64,000 nt of DNA from Prochlorococcus sp. MIT 1300 (lineage in GTDB: Bacteria; Cyanobacteriota; Cyanobacteriia; PCC-6307; Cyanobiaceae). Shown here one piece after another: positions 27,026 through 37,801 of the stretch. The notes beneath the pieces are model-generated. The model saw only the letters and a list, made by a program, of their open reading frames with translations, did not search any database and was not told the DNA's origin. Location: assembly GCF_034092375.1 (NCBI RefSeq), contig NZ_CP139302.1:1178001-1242000 (forward strand), in the 5' to 3' direction. Both the position numbers and the translations under genes were made by a program. The first letter of the stretch is position 1, and each line of letters starts with the position of its first letter.

Positions 27026-29154
27026 CGACTAGAGAATAAACGATAATGATTTAATCCATCTATCAAGCCTGAAGAGCGGGTATTTGAAGCAAAAAAGACT
27101 CTTTGCTGAGATTTCAAGCTTTCCAACGAGGGATCGTGAATTGGTGGTACCAATGTATTCGTCAAACCCCGTAGCAATTCTGCATCCCCTTGTTGACTCG
27201 CAACTACAAAAACTTGCTCCAAGGGAACACCCCATCGCAAAACCAAATGGCGAATAGCCTCGGTACGAGAAGCTCGCAATGGAATTACATCCAGGTACCA
27301 ATGGCAACGCAAATAAGGTCTCGCTACCTGATGATTAACTCTTAATCGCTTTCTAACCAAAGGTAATATGGAATCGCCAGGTTCTTTTAAAAGATAACTC
27401 ACCTTATATGGAGTTTGATGTTCTTGATTTTGAAGAACTAAATGATCTTTCAAATCAAGTAAAGCATTTTCTACTCCATTACGGTCCCAATCCGTTGCTA
27501 TTGAATCCTTCCATAGATTGTCAAAAGACTCCTCTTGGCCATAATATATCTCTGTACCTGCAGAGGTGATCCAGACTGAAGGTTCTGGTAAATGCAAATC
27601 TGAATAACGACTTCTAGCTAATTTTATAGAGCGACCAGTTAGAACACCTAGCTTATTAGATTGATGCGAATTTAAGGCTTCTAAGTTATTTCTAAGCGCG
27701 ATTAATTCTTCACCTTCAGGGAGCTCCATATTGCTATCTAAATCAAGTAATAACAAATGGTCACCCAAAGGATTAGTGACTGTTTGCTCAAGAACAACAG
27801 GGGAAGGACGGTGCTCAGCCTCCAAATTCTTTTGCATTAAAGCTAAGTAATTACAAACATGAGCATCCCAACTGAAATGTCGACTTATAGCCTCTATACC
27901 ATTATCACTCCATTTTCTCCACTGATCGCGATCACTGCCTGCCTGTTCAAGAGCATCTTGAAGGGATTCCAAATCAGTGACGTCCACCAAAAGCCCGTTT
28001 TGGCAACGAGCAAGAATGTCACGAGGCCCACCATCATCAGTTGCAACCGTTGGCAAACCACAGGCAGCAGCTTCAAGCAAAGTCAAGCCGAATGGCTCCG
28101 TCAAAGCAGGGTTCACAAATAAACCCTTTCTATTTCTTGCCCAACTATAAAAATAAGGAATCTGATCTCGTCGATGTTGTTTAGGGTAAGCAACTTGCCC
28201 ATATAAATCATATCGATCAACTAAATCAAAAATCTGTTGAAAAACCTCTCGTTGTTGCTTTTCCAACTGTCGGGGATCTTCCCGACAACCAAGAATCAAA
28301 ACAAGATTATGACGTTGCCTAAGTACTGAAGAACGACCATAAGCCTCTACTAAAGCTGGTATATTTTTTCTACGTACTGCTCGAGATATTGCTAACAAAG
28401 GGGGTAATTCTGGCTTACGTAAAAAGGGGCTCAGAATTTCATTTACCTCATCAGTATCAACTGTCTTCTGGGAAGGATAAAAGCGTCTGGAGTCAACTCC
28501 TGGAGGAACAACCACGGTTCGTTCAGGTTGAAAGCGTCCATACCGCGAATATTGATAATCAGCTTCATGTTGTGTACTAGTAATAACCAAATCGCTATGA
28601 GCTAAAGCAACTTCTTCAGCATCAATTCTACGACTAATTGAATAAGTTTGTTCAATCTGTTCATGATCAACTCCTGCTTCTAATAATCTACGTTGTTTCT
28701 CCCGGCCTAAAGAGTGTCCAGTAAAAGCCATTGGAATTCCTAAACGACGACTGACTAAAGCAGCTACATATCCAGCATCTGCATAATGGGCATGGATCCA
28801 ATCCGGACGTTTTTCTTCTTGCTTGTACAGATCAAATAATTGATCTGCCAAATCATCTAAATAAGGCCACAACAATTCTTTCCTAAGATATCTCTTAGGT
28901 CCAAAAGGTAATCTAATAATCGAGGCACCAGGTGCCACGACTTCTTTAGGATTTGAATATTCAGCAGAAACCTTTCTATCCTGAATTAAACGAGTAACTA
29001 AATCAACCTGTTCTACTTCAGGCCTACTTGCTAATCCCTTCAAGAGTTCTAAAACATATAAAGTCTGCCCACCAGTATCTGCATCTCTCCCTAATTCAAG
29101 ATCATGAGACCTGAACAAACCATGGAGATTCAAGTGAAGGAGCTTTAAACCCAC
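27022..29154 (-). CDS. sps: Sucrose-phosphate synthase with C-terminal phosphatase-like domain
   Basis: Makes sucrose 6-phosphate from UDP-glucose and fructose 6-phosphate; sucrose serves as compatible solute and carbon store in picocyanobacteria. Residues 1-450 form a GT4 glycosyltransferase: GRDADTGGQTLYVLELLKGL near the start and the acceptor/nucleotide motif ALTEPFGLTLLEAAACGLP. The rest is an HAD sucrose-phosphatase-like domain (LLLLDLDSNMEL at about 470). The last HAD motif reads SQQGDAELL instead of GDSGND, so phosphatase activity is doubtful. The start is GTG with CCTCC on the + strand (29161-29165), i.e. a GGAGG site 6 nt before it. Length 710. Confidence 0.92.
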   Translation of the reverse strand: MGLKLLHLNLHGLFRSHDLELGRDADTGGQTLYVLELLKGLASRPEVEQVDLVTRLIQDRKVSAEYSNPKEVVAPGASIIRLPFGPKRYLRKELLWPYLDDLADQLFDLYKQEEKRPDWIHAHYADAGYVAALVSRRLGIPMAFTGHSLGREKQRRLLEAGVDHEQIEQTYSISRRIDAEEVALAHSDLVITSTQHEADYQYSRYGRFQPERTVVVPPGVDSRRFYPSQKTVDTDEVNEILSPFLRKPELPPLLAISRAVRRKNIPALVEAYGRSSVLRQRHNLVLILGCREDPRQLEKQQREVFQQIFDLVDRYDLYGQVAYPKQHRRDQIPYFYSWARNRKGLFVNPALTEPFGLTLLEAAACGLPTVATDDGGPRDILARCQNGLLVDVTDLESLQDALEQAGSDRDQWRKWSDNGIEAISRHFSWDAHVCNYLALMQKNLEAEHRPSPVVLEQTVTNPLGDHLLLLDLDSNMELPEGEELIALRNNLEALNSHQSNKLGVLTGRSIKLARSRYSDLHLPEPSVWITSAGTEIYYGQEESFDNLWKDSIATDWDRNGVENALLDLKDHLVLQNQEHQTPYKVSYLLKEPGDSILPLVRKRLRVNHQVARPYLRCHWYLDVIPLRASRTEAIRHLVLRWGVPLEQVFVVASQQGDAELLRGLTNTLVPPIHDPSLESLKSQQRVFFASNTRSSGLIDGLNHYRLFSSR

Positions 29155-29415
29155 CCAGTACCTCCGTCAACTGACAAACAAATAAGAGATTTTTTGTAAT
29201 CAAAACCTAAAGAAAGAATGAGAAATTAAATAAGAGCTAAGAATTTTTCACTGAAATCAATTGGCATCAAAGGGATTACAGCAAATACGAAGAAAAGTTT
29301 TGCTGTAGAAACATAGCGAATTGCGAACGAATTTAAACAACCCAAAGGACTTGCAGAAGGTCAATCAGCTATCTAGATCCTTGATTAATAATGAGTAAAG
29401 CCACTAAGCCTGTAA
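29155..29415. other. 261-nt spacer between uvrA and sps with a hairpin
   Basis: No gene is visible. TACAGCAAA (29277-29285) and TTTGCTGTA (29299-29307) form a 9-bp perfect stem with a 13-nt loop, about 110 nt after the uvrA stop. There is no T-run on the uvrA sense strand, so termination is uncertain. The rest is AT-rich and should hold the sps promoter. Confidence 0.35.
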
Positions 29416-32388
29416 TCACTCCTTAAGAGAAGCCTGAGGAGGGTGACTTTCAAGAACCTTTTTAAGATAATGGGCTGTATGACTCCTTGGATGGTTAGCA
29501 ACTACCTCCGGAGTACCTGTAACCAATACCTCACCACCTCTATCTCCTCCTTCAGGTCCTAGGTCAATAATCCAATCAGAACAACGAATTACATCTAAAT
29601 TGTGCTCAATAACAATAACTGAATTGCCTTTATCAACAAGACGCTGTAAAACATCCATCAATTTGTGTACATCATAAAAACTTAAACCAGTAGTTGGCTC
29701 ATCAATCAAATACAGAGTCTTACCAGTTGCTCTTCGTGAAAGCTCCGTTGCAAGCTTCACTCGCTGAGCTTCTCCTCCTGACAACGTAGGAGCTGGTTGC
29801 CCCAATTTTACATATCCCAATCCTACATCTACCAAAGTTCTCAATCGATCTGACGCCTGAGGAATTGCCGAGAAGACATCTGCTGCTTGCTCTACTGTCA
29901 TCTCTAATACGTCAGCAATTGTAAAACCTTTATATTTAACTTGAAGTGTCTCTCTATTAAAACGTGCACCCTTACATACTTCACATTGTACAAACACATC
30001 AGGCAAAAAATTCATTTCAATAACATTTACTCCTTGTCCTTTACAGGCCTCACACCTTCCTCCTTTAACATTAAAACTAAATTGTCCAACCTGATAACCC
30101 CTAGCTTTAGCTTCAATTGTGGCTGCAAAAATTTGCCTGATTGGATCAAAAGCTCCAGTATAAGTAGCAGGATTGGAACGAGGAGTGCGTCCTATAGGTG
30201 ATTGATCAATAACAATTACTTTATCGACAGATTGAATACCCCTTAATTCTCCTAAACCTTTAGGAAAAGGAACTTTTAGGCCTAAAGAATGATTCAGGGC
30301 AGGGTGCAAAAGTTCGTTGATTAGCGTGCTCTTACCACTACCACTAACACCGGTAACAGCTACTAACTTACCGAGTGGAAAATCAACTGTAATGTTTTTC
30401 AAATTATTTTTATCGCAATCAACTAACCTCAACCGTCTATTAGTTGAAGATCGCCTTTCACTAGGTGTTGGAATAGAAAGTTTTCTACTCAAATAAGCTC
30501 CAGTGAGCGAATTCTTTGATCTCAGCAATTCACTAACATCACCTTCTGCAACAATTTCGCCTCCATGAATACCTGCTCCGGGACCAATATCTACGACATA
30601 ATCTGCAGCTCTAATAGTTTCCTCATCATGCTCAACAACAACAAGTGTATTTCCTAAATCTCTTAAGCGCTTGAGGGTCGCTAATAGGCGATCATTATCT
30701 CTTTGATGTAGACCAATACTAGGTTCATCTAATACATAAAGCACTCCTGTTAAACCTGCACCTATTTGAGTGGCCAACCGTATTCTTTGGGCCTCTCCAC
30801 CAGAAAGCGTCATAGCAGGTCTATCTAAAGTTAAATAATCAAGCCCTACATCAAGAAGAAAAAGCAAACGCATTCTTATTTCTTTTAAGACTAAATCAGC
30901 AATTTGTATTTGACGTGACGTCAGAAGTGGTGCAATCCCTTCTGAGGCCCCAAGCCCCATAAGTTTCTCAATTCTCTCTAAAGTTTCTCCTACACTGATA
31001 GACGTTAGTTCATTAATAGAAAATGGACCAACTTTTACTGCCAAAGCCTCTGGGCGAAGTCTAAGACCTTTACAAGTTTCACATGGAACCAGTTCAAGAA
31101 ATTTTTCTAATTTTTGCCTTGCTGACTCTCCACTTGCATCTCTTAACTGCCTTTCAAGTATAGGAAGTATCCCTTCAAAAGGACGCATATAACCAGAACT
31201 TTTTTTATATCTACTATCAGCTTGTATTAAAATAGGCTCTTTACTCCCATGCAACAAAATATGTTGCTGTTCATTTGTTAGGTCCTTCCAAGGGGTTTTA
31301 ATTTCAAAGCCAAATGCTTCACCAACAGAATAAAGTAAAGAAAAATAATAAGAATTATCTTTTTCACTCCAAGGCGCTACTGCTGCATAAACAGGGAGTG
31401 TTGGATCAGGAATAACCCTATCTAAAGTAAATCTACGAAGATGACCAATACCATGACATGTAGGGCAAGCACCATAGGGACTATTGAAAGAAAATAGTCT
31501 TGGAGACAGTTCCTCCATTACAGCGCCGTGTATAGGACATGCAAAATTTTCAGAATAAAGCCTTTCTCTTTCCACCCCTTCAGGCAGCTCTTCATTCGCT
31601 TTAGGAACAATTTCTAATAAAGCCAGTCCTTCACCGCGTTTCAGCGTTGTCTTTAATGAGTCTGTCAAACGTTCTTGTATTCCATCTCTAGCTATTAATC
31701 GATCAACAACAACCTCGATAGTATGCACATGGTTTTTATCTAATTCAATATTATCGGCTAGCTCTCGTACCTCATTATTAATACGGACTCTAGCGAATCC
31801 TTCTGAAGCAAGTCCACTAAGCAACCTAGAATGAGTGCCTTTCTTTCCTCGAATAACAGGGGCTAATAATTGATATCTAGTACCTTCTGAAAGTGTAAGA
31901 ATTTGATCGACCATTTCGTCAATAGTCTGTGGACGAATTGGTCGACCACACTTAGGACAATGAGGATCACCCGCTCGACCATATAACAATCTCAAATAAT
32001 CTTGTATTTCAGTAACAGTACCAACCGTTGAGCGTGGATTATGGCTCGTTGATTTTTGATCTATTGATATTGCTGGTGACAAACCTTCTATTGCATCAAC
32101 GTCAGGCTTATCAACTTGTCCTAAAAATTGTCGCGCATATGCAGATAGACTTTCTACATAACGACGCTGACCTTCAGCAAAAATCGTATCAAAAGCTAAA
32201 GAGCTTTTACCACTTCCACTAACACCAGTAAAAACTATCAACTTATTCCGAGGAAAAGCGATATTAATGTTCTTCAGATTGTGCTGGCGAGCACCTCGAA
32301 CAGTGATCAGGTCCTCAACTGACTGAACACTGTTCTTAGCTGACTTGCCCGATCTAGAACCAATTTGCCCTGACGCGTCCAGACCCAT
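29416..32388 (-). CDS. uvrA: Excinuclease ABC subunit A
   Basis: DNA-damage sensor of nucleotide excision repair; dimeric ABC ATPase. Two nucleotide-binding cassettes: Walker A FTGVSGSGKSSL and VTGVSGSGKSTL, signatures TLSGGEAQRIRLATQIG and TLSGGEAQRVKLATELS. Zinc modules CPKCGRPI, CPIHG with CPTCHG, and CEACKGQG with CEVCKGARF are present. Length about 990, slightly longer than E. coli UvrA. The frame opens at GTG 32394; ATG 32388 (MGLDASG) is used here. recN follows upstream on the same strand, 47 nt away, possibly as one repair operon. Confidence 0.97.
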   Translation of the reverse strand: MGLDASGQIGSRSGKSAKNSVQSVEDLITVRGARQHNLKNINIAFPRNKLIVFTGVSGSGKSSLAFDTIFAEGQRRYVESLSAYARQFLGQVDKPDVDAIEGLSPAISIDQKSTSHNPRSTVGTVTEIQDYLRLLYGRAGDPHCPKCGRPIRPQTIDEMVDQILTLSEGTRYQLLAPVIRGKKGTHSRLLSGLASEGFARVRINNEVRELADNIELDKNHVHTIEVVVDRLIARDGIQERLTDSLKTTLKRGEGLALLEIVPKANEELPEGVERERLYSENFACPIHGAVMEELSPRLFSFNSPYGACPTCHGIGHLRRFTLDRVIPDPTLPVYAAVAPWSEKDNSYYFSLLYSVGEAFGFEIKTPWKDLTNEQQHILLHGSKEPILIQADSRYKKSSGYMRPFEGILPILERQLRDASGESARQKLEKFLELVPCETCKGLRLRPEALAVKVGPFSINELTSISVGETLERIEKLMGLGASEGIAPLLTSRQIQIADLVLKEIRMRLLFLLDVGLDYLTLDRPAMTLSGGEAQRIRLATQIGAGLTGVLYVLDEPSIGLHQRDNDRLLATLKRLRDLGNTLVVVEHDEETIRAADYVVDIGPGAGIHGGEIVAEGDVSELLRSKNSLTGAYLSRKLSIPTPSERRSSTNRRLRLVDCDKNNLKNITVDFPLGKLVAVTGVSGSGKSTLINELLHPALNHSLGLKVPFPKGLGELRGIQSVDKVIVIDQSPIGRTPRSNPATYTGAFDPIRQIFAATIEAKARGYQVGQFSFNVKGGRCEACKGQGVNVIEMNFLPDVFVQCEVCKGARFNRETLQVKYKGFTIADVLEMTVEQAADVFSAIPQASDRLRTLVDVGLGYVKLGQPAPTLSGGEAQRVKLATELSRRATGKTLYLIDEPTTGLSFYDVHKLMDVLQRLVDKGNSVIVIEHNLDVIRCSDWIIDLGPEGGDRGGEVLVTGTPEVVANHPRSHTAHYLKKVLESHPPQASLKE

Positions 32389-32434
32389 AACCACTAGTTA
32401 GTTAGCCTATGATTCTACGAAGAGAGGCCCTTTT

Positions 32435-34123
32435 TTAGGCAGCTTGCTGGTCCAGCAAGCTGGCCGCATAGTTTCTAGCTTGAGCAATATCACCCCCTGC
32501 CAACTCTGCAAGTTCATTTTTACGGTCCTGAAAATCAATCAATTCAACAACAGATGAATAGGTAATCCCTTTATGAACGGTCTTATTCACAGAAAAATGA
32601 TGATCGGCCGCTGCAGCAATTAAAGGCTGGTGAGTCACACAAAAAACTTGTTGACTTCTGGCTAATTGCTTCAACAGATTTGCTATAGAAGAGCTGACAC
32701 GACCACTAACACCAGCATCTATCTCATCAAAAAGGAAAGTGCCAGGCATATCAATAGATGAAAGGGTCGTTTTCAGGGCCAAGAGGAATCTAGACATTTC
32801 TCCTCCTGAAGCAACTTCTGTAAGGGGAGCTAGAGGCTGTCCTGGATTAGCGGAAAATAAAAATTGAATCTCATCAGCCCCTTTCTCACAAGGTGAAATA
32901 GAAGTCAATTTGATCTGAAAACGTAAATTCGACAATCCCATAGGTTTCAAATAATTCAATAATTGCATCTCAAATTCTCTGGCAGCTTGCTCCCTAAGAA
33001 CAGACAAATTGTTGTTGCATTTATTTCTTAAGTTTTTATATTCAGCCTCTTCCTCCTCCAACTTAAAGACTAACTTGTTTATATTCTCATCGTATAATTG
33101 CGTTCTTAGGCAATCTCTTAATTCTAAAATACCTTTAAGATCCATTGAATGTCTTCTTTTAAGGCGATTAAGAAAATCTATTCTTGCTTGAATTTGATCC
33201 AATCTTCCAGGTTCACTCTCTAAACTCTGGATATAATTCTGAAGGTTAGCAATCAAGTCATACAAATCATTACTTAAATCCATAGATTGACTATAGACAA
33301 CAGACAAAGTAGAGTCTAATTTACTTAATGCTTTCAATTCATGGGATGCCATTGATAAATGATCCATAGCAGAGGGAATTCTATCTTCAGAGTCGTTTAA
33401 CCGTTGAATTAAATAATTTATTCCTTCGCCTAATCGAACTCCATGAGCGAGTTTATCTTGTTCTTTTGCTAAGTTTTGATCTTCAGAAGGATCTTCTAAT
33501 TCAGCAGCTTCTAATTCATCTAAAAGTATTAAATTCTCTTCCCTTTTTACCTGAGTCTCGTCAAGCTTAACTTGAGCATTTAAAAGTTTTTGGTTTGCAG
33601 ACTTCCAAATATTCCAGGCTTTCTTAGTATCATCTAGAGCTAAAAGCAAAGGTTGTCCGCCAAATAAATCTAGCCAATCACGTTGTCGCGTTGGACTATC
33701 CAATTTCTGAGATTGACCTTGAATTGTTAAATCAATTAAGAACGGTCTAATAGATAAAATTTGATTTCTATTAATTAAAATTCCATTTAATCGAAAGCGA
33801 GTTGTTAACTTTGAATCCTTATATCTAAATTCACGACTTATGGTAATTTCTTTATTTTCGACTTCAAAACCTTTCTGAATCAAAAAGTTTTCCACATGTG
33901 AAGTAAGCGAAAATGATCCTTCAATGAGACCCTTCTGAGCACCAGAACGAAGTAACCTACTTCCTAAAGGTCCATATGCCCCACCTAACAAGGCATCCAA
34001 AGCATCAAGCAAAATGGATTTTCCTGCTCCGGTCTCACCAGTAAGAACAGAAAAACCCTTTTCAAAGCTAAGCTCAAGACTCTCTATAAGAGCAATATTT
34101 TGAAGTCGCAAAACTGTGAGCAA
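32435..34123 (-). CDS. recN: DNA repair protein RecN
   Basis: SMC-like ATPase of double-strand break repair. The N-terminal head has GETGAGKSILLDALDALLGG (Walker A). A long coiled-coil region (about 150-380) follows, and the C-terminal head has VASGGEMSRFLLALK and TFLFDEIDAGVSG (Walker B), then FCVTHQP. 562 residues, ATG start. It precedes uvrA in the direction of transcription and is divergent from the ABC1 kinase gene. Confidence 0.95.
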   Translation of the reverse strand: MLTVLRLQNIALIESLELSFEKGFSVLTGETGAGKSILLDALDALLGGAYGPLGSRLLRSGAQKGLIEGSFSLTSHVENFLIQKGFEVENKEITISREFRYKDSKLTTRFRLNGILINRNQILSIRPFLIDLTIQGQSQKLDSPTRQRDWLDLFGGQPLLLALDDTKKAWNIWKSANQKLLNAQVKLDETQVKREENLILLDELEAAELEDPSEDQNLAKEQDKLAHGVRLGEGINYLIQRLNDSEDRIPSAMDHLSMASHELKALSKLDSTLSVVYSQSMDLSNDLYDLIANLQNYIQSLESEPGRLDQIQARIDFLNRLKRRHSMDLKGILELRDCLRTQLYDENINKLVFKLEEEEAEYKNLRNKCNNNLSVLREQAAREFEMQLLNYLKPMGLSNLRFQIKLTSISPCEKGADEIQFLFSANPGQPLAPLTEVASGGEMSRFLLALKTTLSSIDMPGTFLFDEIDAGVSGRVSSSIANLLKQLARSQQVFCVTHQPLIAAAADHHFSVNKTVHKGITYSSVVELIDFQDRKNELAELAGGDIAQARNYAASLLDQQAA

Positions 34124-34201
34124 GACAACCTCTTAATGCAGATAAACGCTAGCGAGAGTCTTACTAGATTAGAAGGGGGTTCCCCCATCGAGCTGCTCTA
34201 A

Positions 34202-36061
34202 ATGAAACAAGAACTTGGGGATTTCATCGAAGCATCGGGATTGCTCGAGTACGACCCCACGGCAATTACCAAAATCTATAAGGGACATCCCAAAAGACTC
34301 TTTAAAAGACTTTGGCAAACCCTGATTCCGATAGGACTGTACTTATTGGGCATAGCTGCCGACAAAATTGTTGGGTTGCTTGAAAACACAACCAGGGCCA
34401 AAGCAAGAGCTAAAGAATTTGCAGAGCTTTTAGTAAGCCTAGGTCCAGCATTTATCAAGGCTGGACAAGCCTTGTCATCCAGACCAGACATCATTCCTGG
34501 AATCTTGCTAGAGGAGTTAGCACAATTACAAGACCAACTCCCAGGCTTCGATAGCGAACTGGCAATGGCTTGCATTGAAGAAGATCTAGAAAAACCAGTT
34601 GAAGAAATCTTTGAACATTTAGATAAAGAACCCATATCTGCAGCTTCTTTAGGCCAAGTTCATAAAGGTAAATTAAAAACTGGTGAAAAAATTGCGGTAA
34701 AAATACAAAGGCCAGGGCTCAGAGAGCAGATAACTCTAGATTTATACATTGTAAGGAATATTGCAAAATGGCTAAATAAATATGTTGGTTTAATTCGGAG
34801 CGATTTAGTCGCTTTGATAGATGAGTTAGGAAGAAGAGTCTTTGAAGAAATGGATTATCTTAACGAGGCAAATAATGCAGAAAAATTTAAACATTTACAT
34901 GCTCACAACAAAATGATATGTGTTCCAAAGATATTTCCAAAAGCAACTAGCAGAAGGGTTCTAACGATGGAATGGGTAGATGGCGTAAAACTGACAAATT
35001 TAAAGGCTGTCAAACGTTTAGGTATTGATCCGAATAAAATGGTTGATATAGGAGTAAATTGCAGTCTTCAACAATTACTAGAGCACGGCTTTTTTCACGC
35101 TGATCCCCATCCTGGAAATTTATTAGCTTTAAAAGACGGACGGTTGTGTTATCTTGATTTTGGCATGATGAGTGAAGTAACAAGAGAATCAAGAACAGGG
35201 CTTATCAAAGCAGTTGTTCACCTAGTAAATAAACGATTTGGAAAGCTATCCAAAGACTTTGTGCAGCTAGGTTTTTTGTCAGAGGATGTTAATCTTGAGC
35301 CAATAGTACCTGAATTTGAAAAGGTTTTTACACAGGCAATAGAAATGGGTGTAAGTACTATGGATTTCAAAAGTGTCACAGATGATCTATCTGGTGTTAT
35401 GTATAAATTTCCCTTTAAGGTTCCTCCTTATTATGCATTAATAATTAGATCTTTAATAACCTTAGAAGGCATAGCTTTAAGCGTTGATCCAAATTTTAAA
35501 ATCCTTGGGGCCGCATACCCTTATTTTGCAAGAAGATTAATGGAGGATCCTGACCCTCAACTGAGATCTAGCCTCAAAGAAATGTTGTTTGACGGTGATA
35601 CATTTAGATGGCAAAGACTACAAAATCTTATAGCCAGTGCCGCCAGCCAAGCCGAATTAGATCTAGAAACTCTGTTAGATCAGGTTTTAGATTTGTTATT
35701 CTCTAAAAAAGGTGGTTTTCTCAGAGATGAACTTGTAGAGAGCCTAATTAAACAAATAGATATTCTAGGATGGCAAGCATTCCTAAAAGCAAAGAAAAAA
35801 TTGAAAGAACCATTTAAAAAAAATCAAGTTTTTCAAGAAGATAATATTAATAGCATCGACCTGAGAAGCCTTGTACCTCTTCGAGATTTATACAACGTAC
35901 TTCAAAAGACTCCCGGTTATAGTCCAGAATTAATTTTTAAAAAAATACCTAGATTAATCAACGAAAAAGATACAAGAAAAATGAGCTTAAAAGTTGCGAA
36001 AGGCGTAGCAGAAAAAGGAATAGTTAGATTGATAAAAGTAGCAGCTAAAGTTCAAAACTAA
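34202..36061 (+). CDS. ABC1/UbiB family atypical kinase
   Basis: 619 residues. Diagnostic UbiB motifs: KAGQALSSRPD (the KxGQ motif), AAASLGQVHKG-like SAASLGQVHKG in place of the glycine loop, the catalytic EEMDYLNEANNA region, HGFFHADPHPGN and YLDFGMMSE. Members of the family (ABC1K) support isoprenoid-quinone or lipid metabolism in cyanobacteria and plastids, probably as ATPases rather than protein kinases; the target here is not known. The start is ATG with little leader. The DUF1400 gene follows after 22 nt. Confidence 0.9.
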   Translation: MKQELGDFIEASGLLEYDPTAITKIYKGHPKRLFKRLWQTLIPIGLYLLGIAADKIVGLLENTTRAKARAKEFAELLVSLGPAFIKAGQALSSRPDIIPGILLEELAQLQDQLPGFDSELAMACIEEDLEKPVEEIFEHLDKEPISAASLGQVHKGKLKTGEKIAVKIQRPGLREQITLDLYIVRNIAKWLNKYVGLIRSDLVALIDELGRRVFEEMDYLNEANNAEKFKHLHAHNKMICVPKIFPKATSRRVLTMEWVDGVKLTNLKAVKRLGIDPNKMVDIGVNCSLQQLLEHGFFHADPHPGNLLALKDGRLCYLDFGMMSEVTRESRTGLIKAVVHLVNKRFGKLSKDFVQLGFLSEDVNLEPIVPEFEKVFTQAIEMGVSTMDFKSVTDDLSGVMYKFPFKVPPYYALIIRSLITLEGIALSVDPNFKILGAAYPYFARRLMEDPDPQLRSSLKEMLFDGDTFRWQRLQNLIASAASQAELDLETLLDQVLDLLFSKKGGFLRDELVESLIKQIDILGWQAFLKAKKKLKEPFKKNQVFQEDNINSIDLRSLVPLRDLYNVLQKTPGYSPELIFKKIPRLINEKDTRKMSLKVAKGVAEKGIVRLIKVAAKVQN

Positions 36062-36083
36062 ATCTATGTGCTATAAATAAATT

Positions 36084-36665
36084 ATGAAGATCAAACCCAG
36101 TAACCTAATAAAAGCAATCTTCGGGGCTGGAATAAGTTTGCTAATTAATTGTCCAAGAGGACAAAGTGCAGAACATATAGCATTTATGAGCGGAGCCTTT
36201 AAACGAACTATACCTGTTTCAGACTTGGAATATCTAGCAAACACAGGCAAGACAAGAGGTCTTCTATCGGATATAATTAGACTAAGCAATCAAGATCCTA
36301 AAAAAATTGCTAATCTTTTAAGTGAAAAGGTTGAACTAAAGCTTTTAGTAACCAGCAGATTAATGCATAGCAAAATTGGAAATGTTATTATAGGAAGAAC
36401 TACAAAAGTTATTTATCCAAGTAAAGTAAGCAAACAATCTGTAAGTATACCTGCGATTAGATCAGCCGCCATCAAAGCGATTTATCAAGAACAAGGAAAA
36501 ATAAATCTGATAGATTTTATAAAAGCTTATCCAAATAGAGTTATGACAGTCAATATTCCCGAACTCTCTAAAGTTTTAGGAAAAATAGAGTCTATATCTG
36601 ATTTAATCAGATTTTTCTCTAATTCTCCCCTAGAACGTCTTAAAGAGCCTAAGGCGAAGGCCTAA
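36084..36665 (+). CDS. DUF1400-type secreted protein
   Basis: 193 residues with an N-terminal hydrophobic segment (IKAIFGAGISLLINCPRGQSA) that looks like a signal peptide with cleavage near residue 30. The mature part (AFMSGAFKRTIPVSDLEYLANTG, then helical repeats and a VSIPAIRSAAIKAI block) resembles DUF1400, found in cyanobacteria alone or before an alpha/beta hydrolase domain. No hydrolase is present here. Spacing of 22 nt after the ABC1 gene suggests one operon. Function unknown. Confidence 0.7.
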   Translation: MKIKPSNLIKAIFGAGISLLINCPRGQSAEHIAFMSGAFKRTIPVSDLEYLANTGKTRGLLSDIIRLSNQDPKKIANLLSEKVELKLLVTSRLMHSKIGNVIIGRTTKVIYPSKVSKQSVSIPAIRSAAIKAIYQEQGKINLIDFIKAYPNRVMTVNIPELSKVLGKIESISDLIRFFSNSPLERLKEPKAKA

Positions 36666-36694
36666 ATTGGGTATAGGTAGCTCTGTGTTTACTA

Positions 36695-37801
36695 GTGTCT
36701 CTAATTAACAAGCTTATACGACCCTTTGCTGCTACTGGGTCACAGTGCATATGGCCAGGGCTGATAGAAGCCTATAGACCTTTTCTGCCGGTCTCTGAAA
36801 AAACCCCTGTTATCACTCTTCAAGAAGGGGCTACTCCATTGATTCCAGTTCAATCAATAGCCAATCGTATAGGTAGAGGCGTAAAAGTATTTGTGAAATA
36901 CGACGGATTGAATCCAACAGGATCTTTTAAAGATAGAGGAATGACAATGGCATTGAGCAAAGCTAAAGAAGAAAACTCTGAAGCAGTCATTTGTGCCAGC
37001 ACTGGAAACACCTCTGCATCAGCTGCTGCATATGCGAAAAGAGGTGGAATGAAAGCCTTTGTTTTAATACCTGATGGATACGTTGCTCAAGGGAAACTAG
37101 CTCAAGCACTTGTATATGGAGCAGAAGTTATCTCCATTAAAGGAAACTTTGACGCAGCATTAGAAATAGTGCAGAAAATGTCGGATCAATACCCAATTAC
37201 TCTAGTTAATTCTGTAAATCCATATCGGCTTCAAGGACAAAAAACTGCTGCTTTTGAAATTATTGATAGCCTTGGTGATGCACCTGATTGGCTATGTATT
37301 CCAATGGGGAATGCTGGCAATATAAGTGCTTACTGGATGGGTTTTAAAGAGTATTTTAAACATAAAAAAGCAAAAAAATTACCAAAAATGATGGGTTTTC
37401 AAGCAAGTGGTTCAGCACCTTTAGTCCAAAATAAAATAATAAAGGAGCCTGAAACGATTGCAACAGCAATAAGAATAGGCAATCCAGTTAATAGGGAGAA
37501 AGCTATTAACGCTAAAATTGAAAGCAAAGGTGAATTTCTTGCTGTTACTGATGAAGAAATCGTAGAAGCATACAAAATGCTAGCCTCTAAAGAAGGTATT
37601 TTTTGTGAGCCAGCAAGTGCTGCATCAGTCGCCGGATTGCTAAAAAGAAAAGACAATATTCCACTTAATTCTACTATTGTTTGTGTTTTGACGGGCAATG
37701 GATTAAAAGATCCAGATTGTGCTATTTCAAATAATGATGCTGTATTTCATATAAAAGTTGAAAATAATCTAGATGTTGTAGCTAAAACAATGGGATTTTA
37801 A
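36695..37801 (+). CDS. thrC: Threonine synthase
   Basis: PLP enzyme converting O-phosphohomoserine to threonine. 368 residues. The PLP lysine lies in [31 protein letters not shown] binds the phosphate and substrate, and [11 protein letters not shown] closes the family pattern. GTG start (36695). It is the last gene before the origin region, about 360 nt from the dnaN start codon. Confidence 0.95.
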   Translation: MSLINKLIRPFAATGSQCIWPGLIEAYRPFLPVSEKTPVITLQEGATPLIPVQSIANRIGRGVKVFVKYDGLNPTGSFKDRGMTMALSKAKEENSEAVICASTGNTSASAAAYAKRGGMKAFVLIPDGYVAQGKLAQALVYGAEVISIKGNFDAALEIVQKMSDQYPITLVNSVNPYRLQGQKTAAFEIIDSLGDAPDWLCIPMGNAGNISAYWMGFKEYFKHKKAKKLPKMMGFQASGSAPLVQNKIIKEPETIATAIRIGNPVNREKAINAKIESKGEFLAVTDEEIVEAYKMLASKEGIFCEPASAASVAGLLKRKDNIPLNSTIVCVLTGNGLKDPDCAISNNDAVFHIKVENNLDVVAKTMGF

